From: an uncultured Campylobacter sp.
GTDB taxonomy: Bacteria; Campylobacterota; Campylobacteria; Campylobacterales; Campylobacteraceae
Reading direction: 5' to 3'
DNA length: 64,000 nucleotides
NCBI GenBank assembly: GCA_900539255.1
Contig: UQBJ01000004.1
Coordinates: 9,557 to 73,556, forward strand
Shown here: piece after piece, positions 7,295 through 16,164 of the stretch
Position numbering within the stretch: the stretch's first letter is position 1
Layout of the letters: each line of letters opens with the position of its first letter
Translations under genes and position numbers: made by a program
Notes under the pieces: generated by a model
Seen by the model: only the letters and a program-made list of their open reading frames with translations
Databases searched by the model: none
Told to the model about the DNA's origin: nothing

Positions 7295-8473
7295 CATTTG
7301 AGTTAGATTTAGGTAAAATTCATCAGCCATTAGTTTGTAGCCATCAGGCGTTAAATGCACATCATTGCGCGATAAATTTTGCTCTATCCAAAGCCCCTTG
7401 CCGCCGTAGTTTTCGATGAGTTTGTGCATATCAAAAAGCACGAGTTTTTCTTCTTTTGCTAGCTCGTAAATCGCCTTTTGCACGCGGTAAAAGTCAGGGT
7501 GCAGTTCAAAAGCCTCATTTACCTTGTATGTTATAGTGGGCGGGGATATTAAGATAATGCTTGTGTTGGGGTTTGAAGCATAAAGCAAGGCGATGAGTTT
7601 TTTATAGCTTTCTTTAAAATGCGTTTCGTCAAACTCGCCTATTAAGGCGTCATTTGAGCCATAAGCAAGCACGACAATGTCGCTTTTAAACAAATTCAGC
7701 TCGTCCAAAAACACGCTTTCGTTCCATTTTTGCCACAAATCAGACTTTGCTCCGTTTATGCCAAGCGTGTCTATGACGGCGTTTGAGCCTTCATTTAGGA
7801 TAAAAAAGCCGCCCAAAAGCACATTTTTGTCAAGCGCGACAATTTGCACGGGAAAATTCGCGTCCTTTATGCGCGCAAATATCCATTTGCCACGCACCGC
7901 GCTTTTTAGGACAAAATGCTTGTTTTTGCCGTCTTTTAGCAAAAAAGCGTCCTTTGTGTGCGGGCTTTTAAAGACGGCTATGAGCGTGGCTTTGGGGTTT
8001 ATGCTGTTGTCAAGCCTGATAAAAGCGTCCTTTTTAAGGGCTTTTGCGATGATACCGCCCATAGCAAAATTCGCTTGCAAGTCCTTGCTTTTGGAGTTTA
8101 AAATCTCAAAATGCTTGCTCTTGTAGCTCACAGGCACGGCGTGATGGTATTTAGGCTGCAAAGGATAAACAAAACCCACCGCATTTGTGGCTATGTGCGT
8201 TCGCAGGCGCGATGAGAAAAAGTCAGCCGCCATATGCGAGTCGCCAAAAATCCGCAGGTGCAAATTTGGCTTAGTGAAGTTGCTTTGAAGCTGTTTAAAA
8301 TTAAGCTCATCGCTAAAATCCACTAGCACGGGCATTTGTTGCACGGCGGCACTTTGCGGGCTTGGCGTGGTGCTTTCTCGCTTTATGGGCGCTGGCTTGG
8401 TGCTCAAACAAGCGTTGATGAAAAACGCTCCCACGCCTACTAAAAGGGCAAATTTGACGAGTTTGAATTTCAC
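7283..8473 (-). CDS. ape1: SGNH-hydrolase lipoprotein, peptidoglycan O-acetylesterase (Ape1-like)
   Basis: A 396 aa predicted lipoprotein: signal peptide with lipobox FINAC (Cys22). Seen: SGNH motifs GDSH (Ser79), GSND (about 271-274) and NDVH (His about 373). In the Ape1 family such enzymes remove O-acetyl groups from N-acetylmuramic acid in the periplasm so that lytic transglycosylases can act. It overlaps the upstream patB-like gene by 4 nt (ATGA) and ends the operon patA-patB-ape1. Which of the two SGNH proteins is transferase and which esterase is taken from gene order and the lipoprotein signal, so names could be exchanged. Confidence 0.75.
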   Translation of the reverse strand: MKFKLVKFALLVGVGAFFINACLSTKPAPIKRESTTPSPQSAAVQQMPVLVDFSDELNFKQLQSNFTKPNLHLRIFGDSHMAADFFSSRLRTHIATNAVGFVYPLQPKYHHAVPVSYKSKHFEILNSKSKDLQANFAMGGIIAKALKKDAFIRLDNSINPKATLIAVFKSPHTKDAFLLKDGKNKHFVLKSAVRGKWIFARIKDANFPVQIVALDKNVLLGGFFILNEGSNAVIDTLGINGAKSDLWQKWNESVFLDELNLFKSDIVVLAYGSNDALIGEFDETHFKESYKKLIALLYASNPNTSIILISPPTITYKVNEAFELHPDFYRVQKAIYELAKEEKLVLFDMHKLIENYGGKGLWIEQNLSRNDVHLTPDGYKLMADEFYLNLTQMLKN

Positions 8474-9435
8474 AACGCCCCGCCTTCAAAGTGCTGCAAA
8501 AGTAGCTCGGACATTATTTTCGCGCCTTTTATGTTAAAATGCACCCCATCATCAGCGCGCACCTTAATGCTTTTGTTGTTTTCATCTCTTATATAGCTTG
8601 AATACTCCGTCCCGCCGCTTAAAGCCTGCGCCGTTTGGATAAAAATTTCGCTGTTTTTGTCGCTTTCTTCTTTGAAAATGTCGTTGATGACTTGAATTTT
8701 AGCATTGAGCGTTTGCCTTTTCACAGGCGGTATCTCATACCAAAGCACCTTTGCGCCGTATTCTTTGGCGATTTGCAAAATCTCATCAACCCTTTGAGCG
8801 TAAATTTCTTTCCATTCTTCTGTGTTAAAGGCGTAGAATTTGCCCTTTACAGGTATGTCCCACGGGTCGTTTGCGCCCAAAAGCACGACAAGGTATTTGA
8901 GCTTTTCGTTGCCAGCAAGGCTCAGCTGCACGGCTTTTGCCCAGTCAAAATAGCTCTTATACGCAAGCCCCGTGTTTTGTTTGCTTAAATTCGTGCTTTT
9001 TATGCCGCGTTTTTTTAAATCCTTGCTTAAAGCGAGTGCCACGCCTTGCATCATAGAATCTCCGATGAGTAAAAATTCCTCACCTTCTTTTATGTCAAGT
9101 TTTTGTGGGCTTGGCGGTGGCGGCACAGGGCGATAAAAGCCGTATTCATCATCATAAAACTGCGGTTTTGGCGGCGGAGTGCTTTGCGGTAGGGATTTGT
9201 TGTTTTCTAAATTCTTTAAAAGCTCGTAATTGACTTCAAATTCATCATTCATCAGCACCGTGCGGATTTGCTCTAACTTCACCTTAAAGCCGTTTGCTTC
9301 GTCTAAAATCTCACTGTTTAAAGTAAATTCAATATGATAGCGTTGCTGTAAATACGCGCCTATGCTTTTGTTCATCACAAAGCACACTAACAAAAACGCC
9401 ATCATTATCACAAAGAAAAATTTCGACCTGCTCAT
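8470..9435 (-). CDS. patB: SGNH-fold peptidoglycan O-acetyltransferase (PatB-like)
   Basis: A 321 aa inner-membrane-anchored periplasmic enzyme that, in the PatB family, transfers acetyl groups from PatA to MurNAc. Seen: one N-terminal transmembrane segment (about 5-22), a proline-rich linker (about 92-110, PPPKP and PPPPSP), then SGNH motifs: GDSM (Ser about 125), GAND (about 186) and DDGVH (about 296-299). ATG 9435 follows the patA stop (TAAGATG); a longer reading frame from 9486 would lie inside patA. The gene is tightly coupled to both neighbours. Confidence 0.75.
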   Translation of the reverse strand: MSRSKFFFVIMMAFLLVCFVMNKSIGAYLQQRYHIEFTLNSEILDEANGFKVKLEQIRTVLMNDEFEVNYELLKNLENNKSLPQSTPPPKPQFYDDEYGFYRPVPPPPSPQKLDIKEGEEFLLIGDSMMQGVALALSKDLKKRGIKSTNLSKQNTGLAYKSYFDWAKAVQLSLAGNEKLKYLVVLLGANDPWDIPVKGKFYAFNTEEWKEIYAQRVDEILQIAKEYGAKVLWYEIPPVKRQTLNAKIQVINDIFKEESDKNSEIFIQTAQALSGGTEYSSYIRDENNKSIKVRADDGVHFNIKGAKIMSELLLQHFEGGAL

Positions 9436-9436
9436 C

Positions 9437-10813
9437 TTAAAAACTCTCGTAAATGAATTGTGGAATGCCATTTGGCATAAAGGCAAAAATCAAAAGCAAG
9501 ATAAAAGCGAGTATAAAGGGCTTTAAAAGCAGTGGCGTTATGCTTAAAATTTTGACACAATGTGCCTTAAAATTCACAAACAAAGGATAAATGATAAAAA
9601 GCGCGCCAAAGCCCGCAAAAGCGTAAATGTCCTTATACTCCACAGGCATAAAAAAGTTATCAACGCAGGCTTTTAGGTATTCAGCCGCACCAGCAAAGTT
9701 AGGATAATAAAAAAATATCCACGCAAAAGTGATGAAGTGAAAGGTAATGAAAGTGCTAAGATATGGTATTTTGCTTAAATTTACGCGCTTTGCGACAAAG
9801 GATAAGTGCAAAAACACCACGCCAAGCCCGTGCAAAAGCCCCCAAATAAAGAAATTTAGCGTGTTGCCGTGCCAAATGCCAGAAAGCACAAAGGCGATGA
9901 GCAAATTCGCATAAGTTCGCATTCTGCCCTTTTTGCTACCGCCAAGTGGTATGTAAATATAATCTCTTATGAAAGTGGAAAGGCTAATGTGCCATCTCGT
10001 CCAAAATTCGCGCAAATTTTTAGACAAATAAGGCATATTGAAATTTGGGGGAAGATTAAAGCCAAGCATTAGCGCAAAGGCACAAACTAAATCCACATAA
10101 CCGCTAAAATCACAATAAATTTGCACGCTAAACGCATAAATAGCGCACAAAAGCTCTAAAAAGTTAAAAGCGGCGGGGTTTGAAAGGATTTCTTTTGAGT
10201 AAATGCCTAAATAATTAGCGATGAGCACCTTTTTGACTATGCCAAAAAGCAGTAGGACGATGATTAAATTTGCGTTTTTAAACTCTCTTTTTTGATGAAT
10301 TTGCTCGAAAAAAAACTCACTTCGCATAATAGGACCCATCAAAAGCGTAGGGAAAAATGACAAATAAGTGGCTAAATTTAGGAATGTTTCTATCTTTTTG
10401 TTTTTATAAACGCTCACTAGATAAGTGATAGAAGCAAAGGTATAAAAGCTAATGCCGATAGGAAAGATAATGTCAGCATTTAAGTAACCAAAACCAAAAA
10501 AGGCTAAAAAGGCATCAAAGCTGTCTTTGATACTTGGAAAATACTTAAAAAAGCATAAATTCAAAATCGCAAAGGCAAGACAAGCCATAAAAATGTTCTT
10601 TTTTTGACGCACGAAGATGAGAAGCGCAAAATAATGGATAAAAAAGGTATAAACAAAAAGCACAAGCGCGAAATAAGGGTTGATGAGTATGTAGATGAGA
10701 TACGAAAAGCACAGCACAAGGACATTTTGCGTAAGATGCCTTTCTCTAAACGCCCAATACACCGCGAAAAACACTATCATCATAATGCTAAATTCTAGTG
10801 AGAAATAGCTCAT
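9437..10813 (-). CDS. patA: MBOAT O-acyltransferase (PatA, peptidoglycan O-acetylation)
   Basis: A 458 aa polytopic membrane protein of the MBOAT family (AlgI/DltB/PatA), which moves acetyl groups across the inner membrane. Seen: about ten hydrophobic segments, the family signature REFWTRWHISLSTFIRDYIYIP at about 267-288, and the conserved SGIWHG motif (His near 317). First gene of the operon with patB- and ape1-like genes, which fixes peptidoglycan rather than alginate as the likely acceptor. O-acetylation protects cell walls from lysozyme and tunes autolysis; in Campylobacter it affects shape. ATG 10813 is preceded by AAGGTG. Confidence 0.85.
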   Translation of the reverse strand: MSYFSLEFSIMMIVFFAVYWAFRERHLTQNVLVLCFSYLIYILINPYFALVLFVYTFFIHYFALLIFVRQKKNIFMACLAFAILNLCFFKYFPSIKDSFDAFLAFFGFGYLNADIIFPIGISFYTFASITYLVSVYKNKKIETFLNLATYLSFFPTLLMGPIMRSEFFFEQIHQKREFKNANLIIVLLLFGIVKKVLIANYLGIYSKEILSNPAAFNFLELLCAIYAFSVQIYCDFSGYVDLVCAFALMLGFNLPPNFNMPYLSKNLREFWTRWHISLSTFIRDYIYIPLGGSKKGRMRTYANLLIAFVLSGIWHGNTLNFFIWGLLHGLGVVFLHLSFVAKRVNLSKIPYLSTFITFHFITFAWIFFYYPNFAGAAEYLKACVDNFFMPVEYKDIYAFAGFGALFIIYPLFVNFKAHCVKILSITPLLLKPFILAFILLLIFAFMPNGIPQFIYESF

Positions 10814-10842
10814 TTTGCACCTTGAAAAAATAATAAAAGCAA

Positions 10843-10848
10843 ATTATA
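10843..10848 (-). promoter_or_regulatory. -10 box of the patA operon
   Basis: TATAAT on the minus strand about 30 nt upstream of the patA start codon. Confidence 0.5.
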
Positions 10849-10962
10849 TTACTTTGTGGCTTAGTTTTTGTTGAATTTTTGAAAAATTTGAGTAAAAATT
10901 TAAATTTTTATCAAAGAAAGCAAGAAATCAATACTTTTTATCACTTTTTAATCTTTTTTCAT

Positions 10963-10968
10963 TATAAT
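10963..10968 (+). promoter_or_regulatory. -10 box of pycA
   Basis: TATAAT 27 nt upstream of ATG 10996, inside an AT-rich region between divergent genes. It argues against the in-frame upstream ATG at 10879. Confidence 0.55.
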
Positions 10969-10995
10969 AACAGCAGTTTTTTTCAAGGACACACA

Positions 10996-12435
10996 ATGAT
11001 ACACAAAATTCTCATTGCCAACCGCGCTGAAATCGCCGTTCGGGTGATTCGTGCGTGCAGGGATTTACACATAAAAAGCGTGGCGATTTTCACTGAACCT
11101 GATAGAGAGTGCTTGCATGTAAAAATCGCCGATGAAGCCTACCGCATAGGCACTGACGCGGTGCGTGGGTATTTAGATGTGCCGCGCATCATCGAAGTGG
11201 CTAAGGCTTGCGGGGCAGATGCGATTCACCCAGGATATGGCTTTTTGAGCGAAAACTATGAATTTGCCAAAGAGTGCGAGGACGCTGGCATTATTTTTAT
11301 AGGTCCAAAAGCTGATGTCATACGCAAAATGGGCAACAAAAACATAGCGCGGTATTTGATGAGTAAAAACGGCATTCCTGTGGTGCCAGGCACTGAAAAG
11401 CTCAACAACTGCACCCTTGATGAGATAAAGCATTTTGCCGAGCGCATAGGCTATCCTGTCATCTTAAAAGCCAGCGGTGGCGGTGGCGGGCGCGGAATTC
11501 GCGTGGTATATAAAGAAGACGAGCTTGAAAGCTCTTTTGAAGCCTGCAAGCGCGAAGCACTAGCCTTTTTCAACAACGATGAAGTCTTTATGGAAAAGTA
11601 TGTGGTAAATCCGCGCCACATTGAAATTCAAATTTTAGGCGATAATTACGGGCATATCATACACCTTTGCGAACGCGATTGTTCCATACAACGCCGTCAT
11701 CAAAAAATCATCGAAATCGCCCCTTGTCCGAGCATAAGCGAGGATTTACGCAAAACCATAGGCGTTACGGCTATTTCAGCGGCAAAGGCTGTGGGCTACT
11801 CAAACGCTGGCACGGTGGAGTTTTTGCTCGATGATTACAACCGCTTTTATTTTATGGAGATGAACACAAGAATTCAAGTAGAACACCCCATCACAGAAGA
11901 AGTCGTGGGCATTGATTTAGTCGTGCGCCAAATTCGTATCGCGGCGGGGGAAATTTTGGATTTAGAACAAAGCGACATAAAGCCGCGCGGTTACGCTGTG
12001 GAGGCGCGTATCACGGCTGAAAATGTGTGGAAAAACTTTATTCCAAGTGCGGGCAAAATCGGCGAGTATTTTCCTGCTTTGGGTCCGGGCGTGCGCGTGG
12101 ATAGCCATATTTACAAGGACTACACCATACCGCCATTTTACGACAGTTTGCTTGCAAAACTCATCGTCAAAGGCGCAAGCTACGACCAAGTCATCAACAA
12201 ACTCGGGCGCGCCTTAAAGGAATTCATCATCGATGATGTGCGCACAACCATACCTTTTTTAATCGCCATCACCAAGATAAAGGAATTTAGGCGCGGTTAT
12301 TTTGACACTTCTTTCATCGAAACGCATATGCAAGAAATCCTTGAAAACACCGAGGACAGACACCAAGAAAACAAAGAAGAAGTCATCGCCGCCATAGCTG
12401 CGACACTCAAAAAGATAAGAGATGCACGAAAATGA
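10996..12435 (+). CDS. pycA: Biotin carboxylase subunit, probably pyruvate carboxylase A
   Basis: This 479 aa ATP-grasp enzyme carboxylates a biotin carrier using ATP and bicarbonate. Seen: an N-terminal LIANRAEIA domain, an ATP-grasp with the glycine loop (KASGGGGGRGIR, about 156-167), the HIEIQ motif, MNTRIQVEHPITE catalytic segment (about 291-303) and a C-terminal biotin carboxylase domain. Length and flanking genes (a small ORF, then bpt and a J-domain gene further on) match C. jejuni PycA rather than the shorter AccC. PycA works with a separate biotin/carboxyltransferase subunit (PycB), not in this window, to make oxaloacetate. Start ATG 10996 follows AAGGAC. Confidence 0.85.
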   Translation: MIHKILIANRAEIAVRVIRACRDLHIKSVAIFTEPDRECLHVKIADEAYRIGTDAVRGYLDVPRIIEVAKACGADAIHPGYGFLSENYEFAKECEDAGIIFIGPKADVIRKMGNKNIARYLMSKNGIPVVPGTEKLNNCTLDEIKHFAERIGYPVILKASGGGGGRGIRVVYKEDELESSFEACKREALAFFNNDEVFMEKYVVNPRHIEIQILGDNYGHIIHLCERDCSIQRRHQKIIEIAPCPSISEDLRKTIGVTAISAAKAVGYSNAGTVEFLLDDYNRFYFMEMNTRIQVEHPITEEVVGIDLVVRQIRIAAGEILDLEQSDIKPRGYAVEARITAENVWKNFIPSAGKIGEYFPALGPGVRVDSHIYKDYTIPPFYDSLLAKLIVKGASYDQVINKLGRALKEFIIDDVRTTIPFLIAITKIKEFRRGYFDTSFIETHMQEILENTEDRHQENKEEVIAAIAATLKKIRDARK

Positions 12436-12725
12436 CGGATTTTGTGGATAGCTTAAAGGACATAAAAAAAGAGCTTTTGAAAGAACAAGGGGCGAATTTA
12501 AGCAAAAATGACACTCAAAGCGTGAATTTAGGCGAAAATTTGGGTAAAAATTCAAGCACAACTTCGGCGCAAAATGCGAATTTAAGTGCGAATTCAGCCA
12601 AAGGCGCGAATTTAGGCGCAAATTCAAGTAAAAATTCAGCTCAAAAGGCTGAATTTGAAAGCCCGCAAGCCAAAGAAAAGCGTTTGCAAGCTGAAATCGC
12701 TGAGTTTATCAAAGGCGAAAACTAA
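12432..12725 (+). CDS. Small conserved-position protein with Asn/Ser-rich insert
   Basis: A 97 aa protein overlapping pycA by 4 nt (ATGA). Charged, helical ends (FVDSLKDIKKELLKEQ and AKEKRLQAEIAEFIKG) flank about 55 residues of Asn, Ser, Leu, Gly and Ala. The insert's DNA holds ten RAATTY hexamers in about 165 bp, each read as Asn-Ser or Asn-Leu. A short gene sits in the same place after pycA in C. jejuni as I recall, so the gene is probably real and the middle is an expanded linker. Function unknown. Confidence 0.7.
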   Translation: MTDFVDSLKDIKKELLKEQGANLSKNDTQSVNLGENLGKNSSTTSAQNANLSANSAKGANLGANSSKNSAQKAEFESPQAKEKRLQAEIAEFIKGEN

Positions 12726-12914
12726 AATTTAGCTCAAATTCAAAATGAAAACACAAAAGCCTTTTTGCATAGCTTTTACGCGCCTTTAAAATGGCAAGCT
12801 CAAAGCTTTTAAAAGAGTTGTTTTGCCAACAAAACTACAAAATTTTCACTCACCCTACGAATTTGCCTTAAAAAACGCCCAAAATAAGGACAAATTTTTG
12901 TCCGCTTTTTGTTT

Positions 12915-12920
12915 TATAAT
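12915..12920 (+). promoter_or_regulatory. -10 box upstream of AAA+ gene
   Basis: TATAAT 53 nt ahead of ATG 12973. It supports the start at 12973 rather than the in-frame codon at 12823. Confidence 0.5.
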
Positions 12921-12972
12921 TGCGTTAGAGTTTGGCGAACTTTCGCTTAATCATTCTACACAAGGAGCAAAA

Positions 12973-15156
12973 ATGAACGCAAACAAGGCAGCAAACGCAA
13001 ACAAGACAAAGCCCAAAGGCGCACCAACTTTAAACGCAAAGCAAGGTGCAAATTCTAGCGCAGCTTTTCAAAAGAAAGTCATCAGCGCAGAGCAAAATTA
13101 TTTGCAAAACAAGGCAAGATTTATTATGCTTAAATGCCTTGTAGAGCTTGATTATTTTAATCTCTTCATCAGAAAAATAAGCCATTGTTATGACAGCACA
13201 GCTAAATTTTTAGGCTTTTATGACATTTGCGACAGCCTAGAAAGCTACCGTGATGACAAAAGAGCTTATAAAAGCAAGATTTTAAGCCTTTGTGCGGACA
13301 AATTTTACGCCCTACAAACACTACAAAAGCAAGGTAAATTTGGCTCTCACAAGGTTTTGCATAGCAATTTATGCTTACTCAAAGAGACTTTGGGCTTAAA
13401 TCATATCGAATTTGCCTTGCTTGAACTCATCGCCATTACTGAGGAAGTGTCTGCTTTAAAGGAATTTTTCAACATTTTTGACAATTCTGGACGCAGGAAA
13501 AATATCCTCATCATCAGCCAAATGCTTGACTACCCTTGCAAAGAAATAGCCACCGCACTCCATAAAGACAGCATTCTCAAAAAAATGGGCATCATCGAAA
13601 CAAAGCTTTGTAGCGATTTATATTTTATGCTTAGCTTTGAAAATATCAATTTTATCGACATTTTGTTGAGTGAGTATGGCAGCAAAGAAACGCTTACTCG
13701 AAATTTCGCCACGCCTTGCGGACAAAGTGAGCTTTCAAAGAGCGATTATACCTATATAAAAGAGTTTGATTTGGTGCAAAACTACCTTAAAAAAGCACTA
13801 GCACAAAAGAAAATCGGTGTAAATATCCTACTTTACGGCAAACCTGGCACAGGCAAAACCGAATTTGCCAAGCTCATCGCCCAAAGTGTCGGCGCGAAAC
13901 TTCACAAAGTAAAAAGCAACGATGATGATGGCGAGGCTACGGACGGAGTGGAGAGGCTAAATTCATATCTGCTTGCCCAACACTTCCTTGAACCAAGCCA
14001 AAACATTTTGCTTTATGATGAAGTAGAGGATATTTTAAGCTCATCAAGGCACGAAAAAAGACTTCGCAACAAAGCCTTTTTGAACGAGAATTTAGAAAAC
14101 AACAAAGTGGCGACTATTTGGATAACAAATGACATTTTTAGCATAGATAACGCCATAATTCGCCGCTTTGACTTTGTCCTTGAAGCCAAAGTGCCTAAAA
14201 AAGAAACAAGAGAGCAAATTTTAGCTAAAATTTGCGGCGACAAACTTGATGAAAAAGCCTTTGACTTTGCAAAAAATGCTAAAAATTTAGCCCCAGCCAT
14301 CATCAAAAAGGCTTATGACATAAGCTGTATGGTAAATGGGGATTTTTCAGCAAATTTTATCACGCTCATTAAAAACACCTTAAAAGCGCAAGGAAGCAAG
14401 CATAAATTTGGCAAAAAGAAAAAGTCAAAAGCCGATAAAACCGAACTTCCTCAAAGCTACTCGGCTGAATTTATCAACACAAACGCCGATGTAGAACACA
14501 TCGCTGAGGGCATAAAAGCAAACGCAAACGCAAGAATTTGCCTTTATGGTTTAAGCGGCACGGGCAAAAGCGCTTACGCTCGCTACATAGCCAAAAAGCT
14601 AAACCGCCCTTGTCTCGTAAAATCGGCAAGCGATTTAAAATCCTGCTGGCTTGGCAAAAGCGAAAAGAACATAGCCAAAGCCTTTAAAGAGGCGAAAAAC
14701 AAAGGCGCGGTGCTTATTTTTGATGAGGTGGATAGCTTTTTGCAAGATAGAAACAACGCCACAAGAAGCTGGGAGATAAGCGAAGTCAATGAAATGCTCG
14801 TGCAAATGGAAAAATTTGAAGGCGTTTTCATCGCCACTACAAATTTAATGGACGGGCTTGATAAGGCTTGTTTGCGCCGTTTTGATTTAAAACTTGAATT
14901 TAAGGCTCTCAATGAAAGCCAAAGAGTGAAGCTTTTTGAAAAAGAATGCAAACTTTTGGGCATTGCTTGCCAAAAAAGCATTCAAACGCAGGTTGCAAGG
15001 CTTGATTATCTCGTGGCTGGGGACTTTGCGGCGGTAAAAAGACAAATCAAATTTAACCCCTTACAAGGCGCAAAGGATTTTTATGAAAGGCTTTGCGAGG
15101 AAGTGAAAGTTAAGGATTTAAAGGGCGAAAATGCAAAAGCTGGATTTTTTGCCTAA
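12973..15156 (+). CDS. Tandem AAA+ ATPase, Cdc48/FtsH-like
   Basis: A 727 aa protein with a basic, low-complexity N-terminus, an unrecognised helical domain (about 40-280) and two AAA+ modules. First module: Walker A GKPGTGKT at about 288, Walker B LLYDEVED at about 346. Second: Walker A GLSGTGKS at about 526, Walker B LIFDEVDSF at about 583, with a CLRRFD arginine-finger region near 635. Such proteins unfold or remodel protein complexes. It is the first gene of an accessory stretch between the pycA block and bpt and points toward a WYL regulator and a GmrSD-like nuclease, so a defence role is possible. Start chosen for AAGGAGC upstream. Confidence 0.85.
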   Translation: MNANKAANANKTKPKGAPTLNAKQGANSSAAFQKKVISAEQNYLQNKARFIMLKCLVELDYFNLFIRKISHCYDSTAKFLGFYDICDSLESYRDDKRAYKSKILSLCADKFYALQTLQKQGKFGSHKVLHSNLCLLKETLGLNHIEFALLELIAITEEVSALKEFFNIFDNSGRRKNILIISQMLDYPCKEIATALHKDSILKKMGIIETKLCSDLYFMLSFENINFIDILLSEYGSKETLTRNFATPCGQSELSKSDYTYIKEFDLVQNYLKKALAQKKIGVNILLYGKPGTGKTEFAKLIAQSVGAKLHKVKSNDDDGEATDGVERLNSYLLAQHFLEPSQNILLYDEVEDILSSSRHEKRLRNKAFLNENLENNKVATIWITNDIFSIDNAIIRRFDFVLEAKVPKKETREQILAKICGDKLDEKAFDFAKNAKNLAPAIIKKAYDISCMVNGDFSANFITLIKNTLKAQGSKHKFGKKKKSKADKTELPQSYSAEFINTNADVEHIAEGIKANANARICLYGLSGTGKSAYARYIAKKLNRPCLVKSASDLKSCWLGKSEKNIAKAFKEAKNKGAVLIFDEVDSFLQDRNNATRSWEISEVNEMLVQMEKFEGVFIATTNLMDGLDKACLRRFDLKLEFKALNESQRVKLFEKECKLLGIACQKSIQTQVARLDYLVAGDFAAVKRQIKFNPLQGAKDFYERLCEEVKVKDLKGENAKAGFFA

Positions 15157-15257
15157 AATTTGCAAAATTTACACGCGCCAAAGTGTGCCAACCTTTGAAA
15201 ATTCGCGCAAAATGCTTTTTTATGAACTTTTTACAAAAATTCACGCAAAACGCTTTT

Positions 15258-16142
15258 TCATAGGCTTTTCGCAAAGTCGCTGAGTTCTTTTTTGAGTGTT
15301 TCGTTAAGCCACGCTGGTTCTATGACGCGAATGTGCGGGATATACTCGTAGATTAGGGGTTTGATTTGCATTATATGCGAAATTTCGCACTCTAAAACTA
15401 ACCCGCCATCATCTTGCTCGTAAAGTGTCGCACCGATGAGATGACGGCGTTTGAAGTATTTAGACACTTCTTTGTCAATGAGAAGCCGCACTAAAAAAGG
15501 CTCATCAAGGTTAAACCACACGCTATGAGCGTTTTTAAGGCGTTTTTCTACCCTTTCATCAAGTGTAAAAGAGCGTTCAAGGCTTTGTAGATTTTTCATA
15601 GCTTTAAAATAAAACTTCTTAAAAAGCTCATCTTTTTTGTCAAAGCCCAAAACATACCAAAAGCCCCCAAAATAAGCAAGTTTAAAGGGTTTGATTTGAT
15701 ACGCCTTACCTTCATACTCAAAGCCAAGCTCCACTCGTTTTGTAATCGCCTTTTCGATGAAGTCAAAATTCAGCAAATCGCTATCATCTAGGCTTTCGCT
15801 TTGGGTGTTTATGTAGATGGGTTGTTCGATTTGCTGTGAAAGGCGGGTGAGTAAGGGTTTGGCTTTGAGATAAAAGCCCTTGCCGCTAGCTCTTGCGAGC
15901 TTGCTTAAAATGCCAAGCACCACGCGTTCATCGTTTGCTAGCTCATCTTTGGCAAGGCTTTCGTCCAAATAAAGCAACCACCCGCTTTTATACGCCCCAA
16001 ACCTTTGCAAAGCCTTGAAATCCCGCTGTATCGTTTTAGCACTTACTTCAAATTCTGCGGCTAAATCCTTTATGCTTATGCCGTTTGCGCTTTTAAGTCG
16101 CTCGTAAAGGGCGTTTAGACGAGCGGTTTTGGTTTGAGACAT
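15258..16142 (-). CDS. WYL-domain transcriptional regulator
   Basis: A 294 aa DNA-binding regulator: N-terminal winged helix of the DeoR type (IKDLAAEFEVSAKTIQRDFKAL, about 27-48), middle WYL domain (GGFWYVLGFDKKDELFKKFY, about 160-179) and C-terminal WCX extension. WYL proteins sense nucleic-acid ligands and often control phage-defence or DNA-damage genes. It is downstream of the GmrSD-like gene on the same strand with 22 nt between them, so it may autoregulate that unit. ATG 16142 was chosen because the upstream in-frame codon would overlap the previous gene. Confidence 0.85.
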   Translation of the reverse strand: MSQTKTARLNALYERLKSANGISIKDLAAEFEVSAKTIQRDFKALQRFGAYKSGWLLYLDESLAKDELANDERVVLGILSKLARASGKGFYLKAKPLLTRLSQQIEQPIYINTQSESLDDSDLLNFDFIEKAITKRVELGFEYEGKAYQIKPFKLAYFGGFWYVLGFDKKDELFKKFYFKAMKNLQSLERSFTLDERVEKRLKNAHSVWFNLDEPFLVRLLIDKEVSKYFKRRHLIGATLYEQDDGGLVLECEISHIMQIKPLIYEYIPHIRVIEPAWLNETLKKELSDFAKSL

Positions 16143-16164
16143 TTTTAAGCCTTTTTTGTGAATT

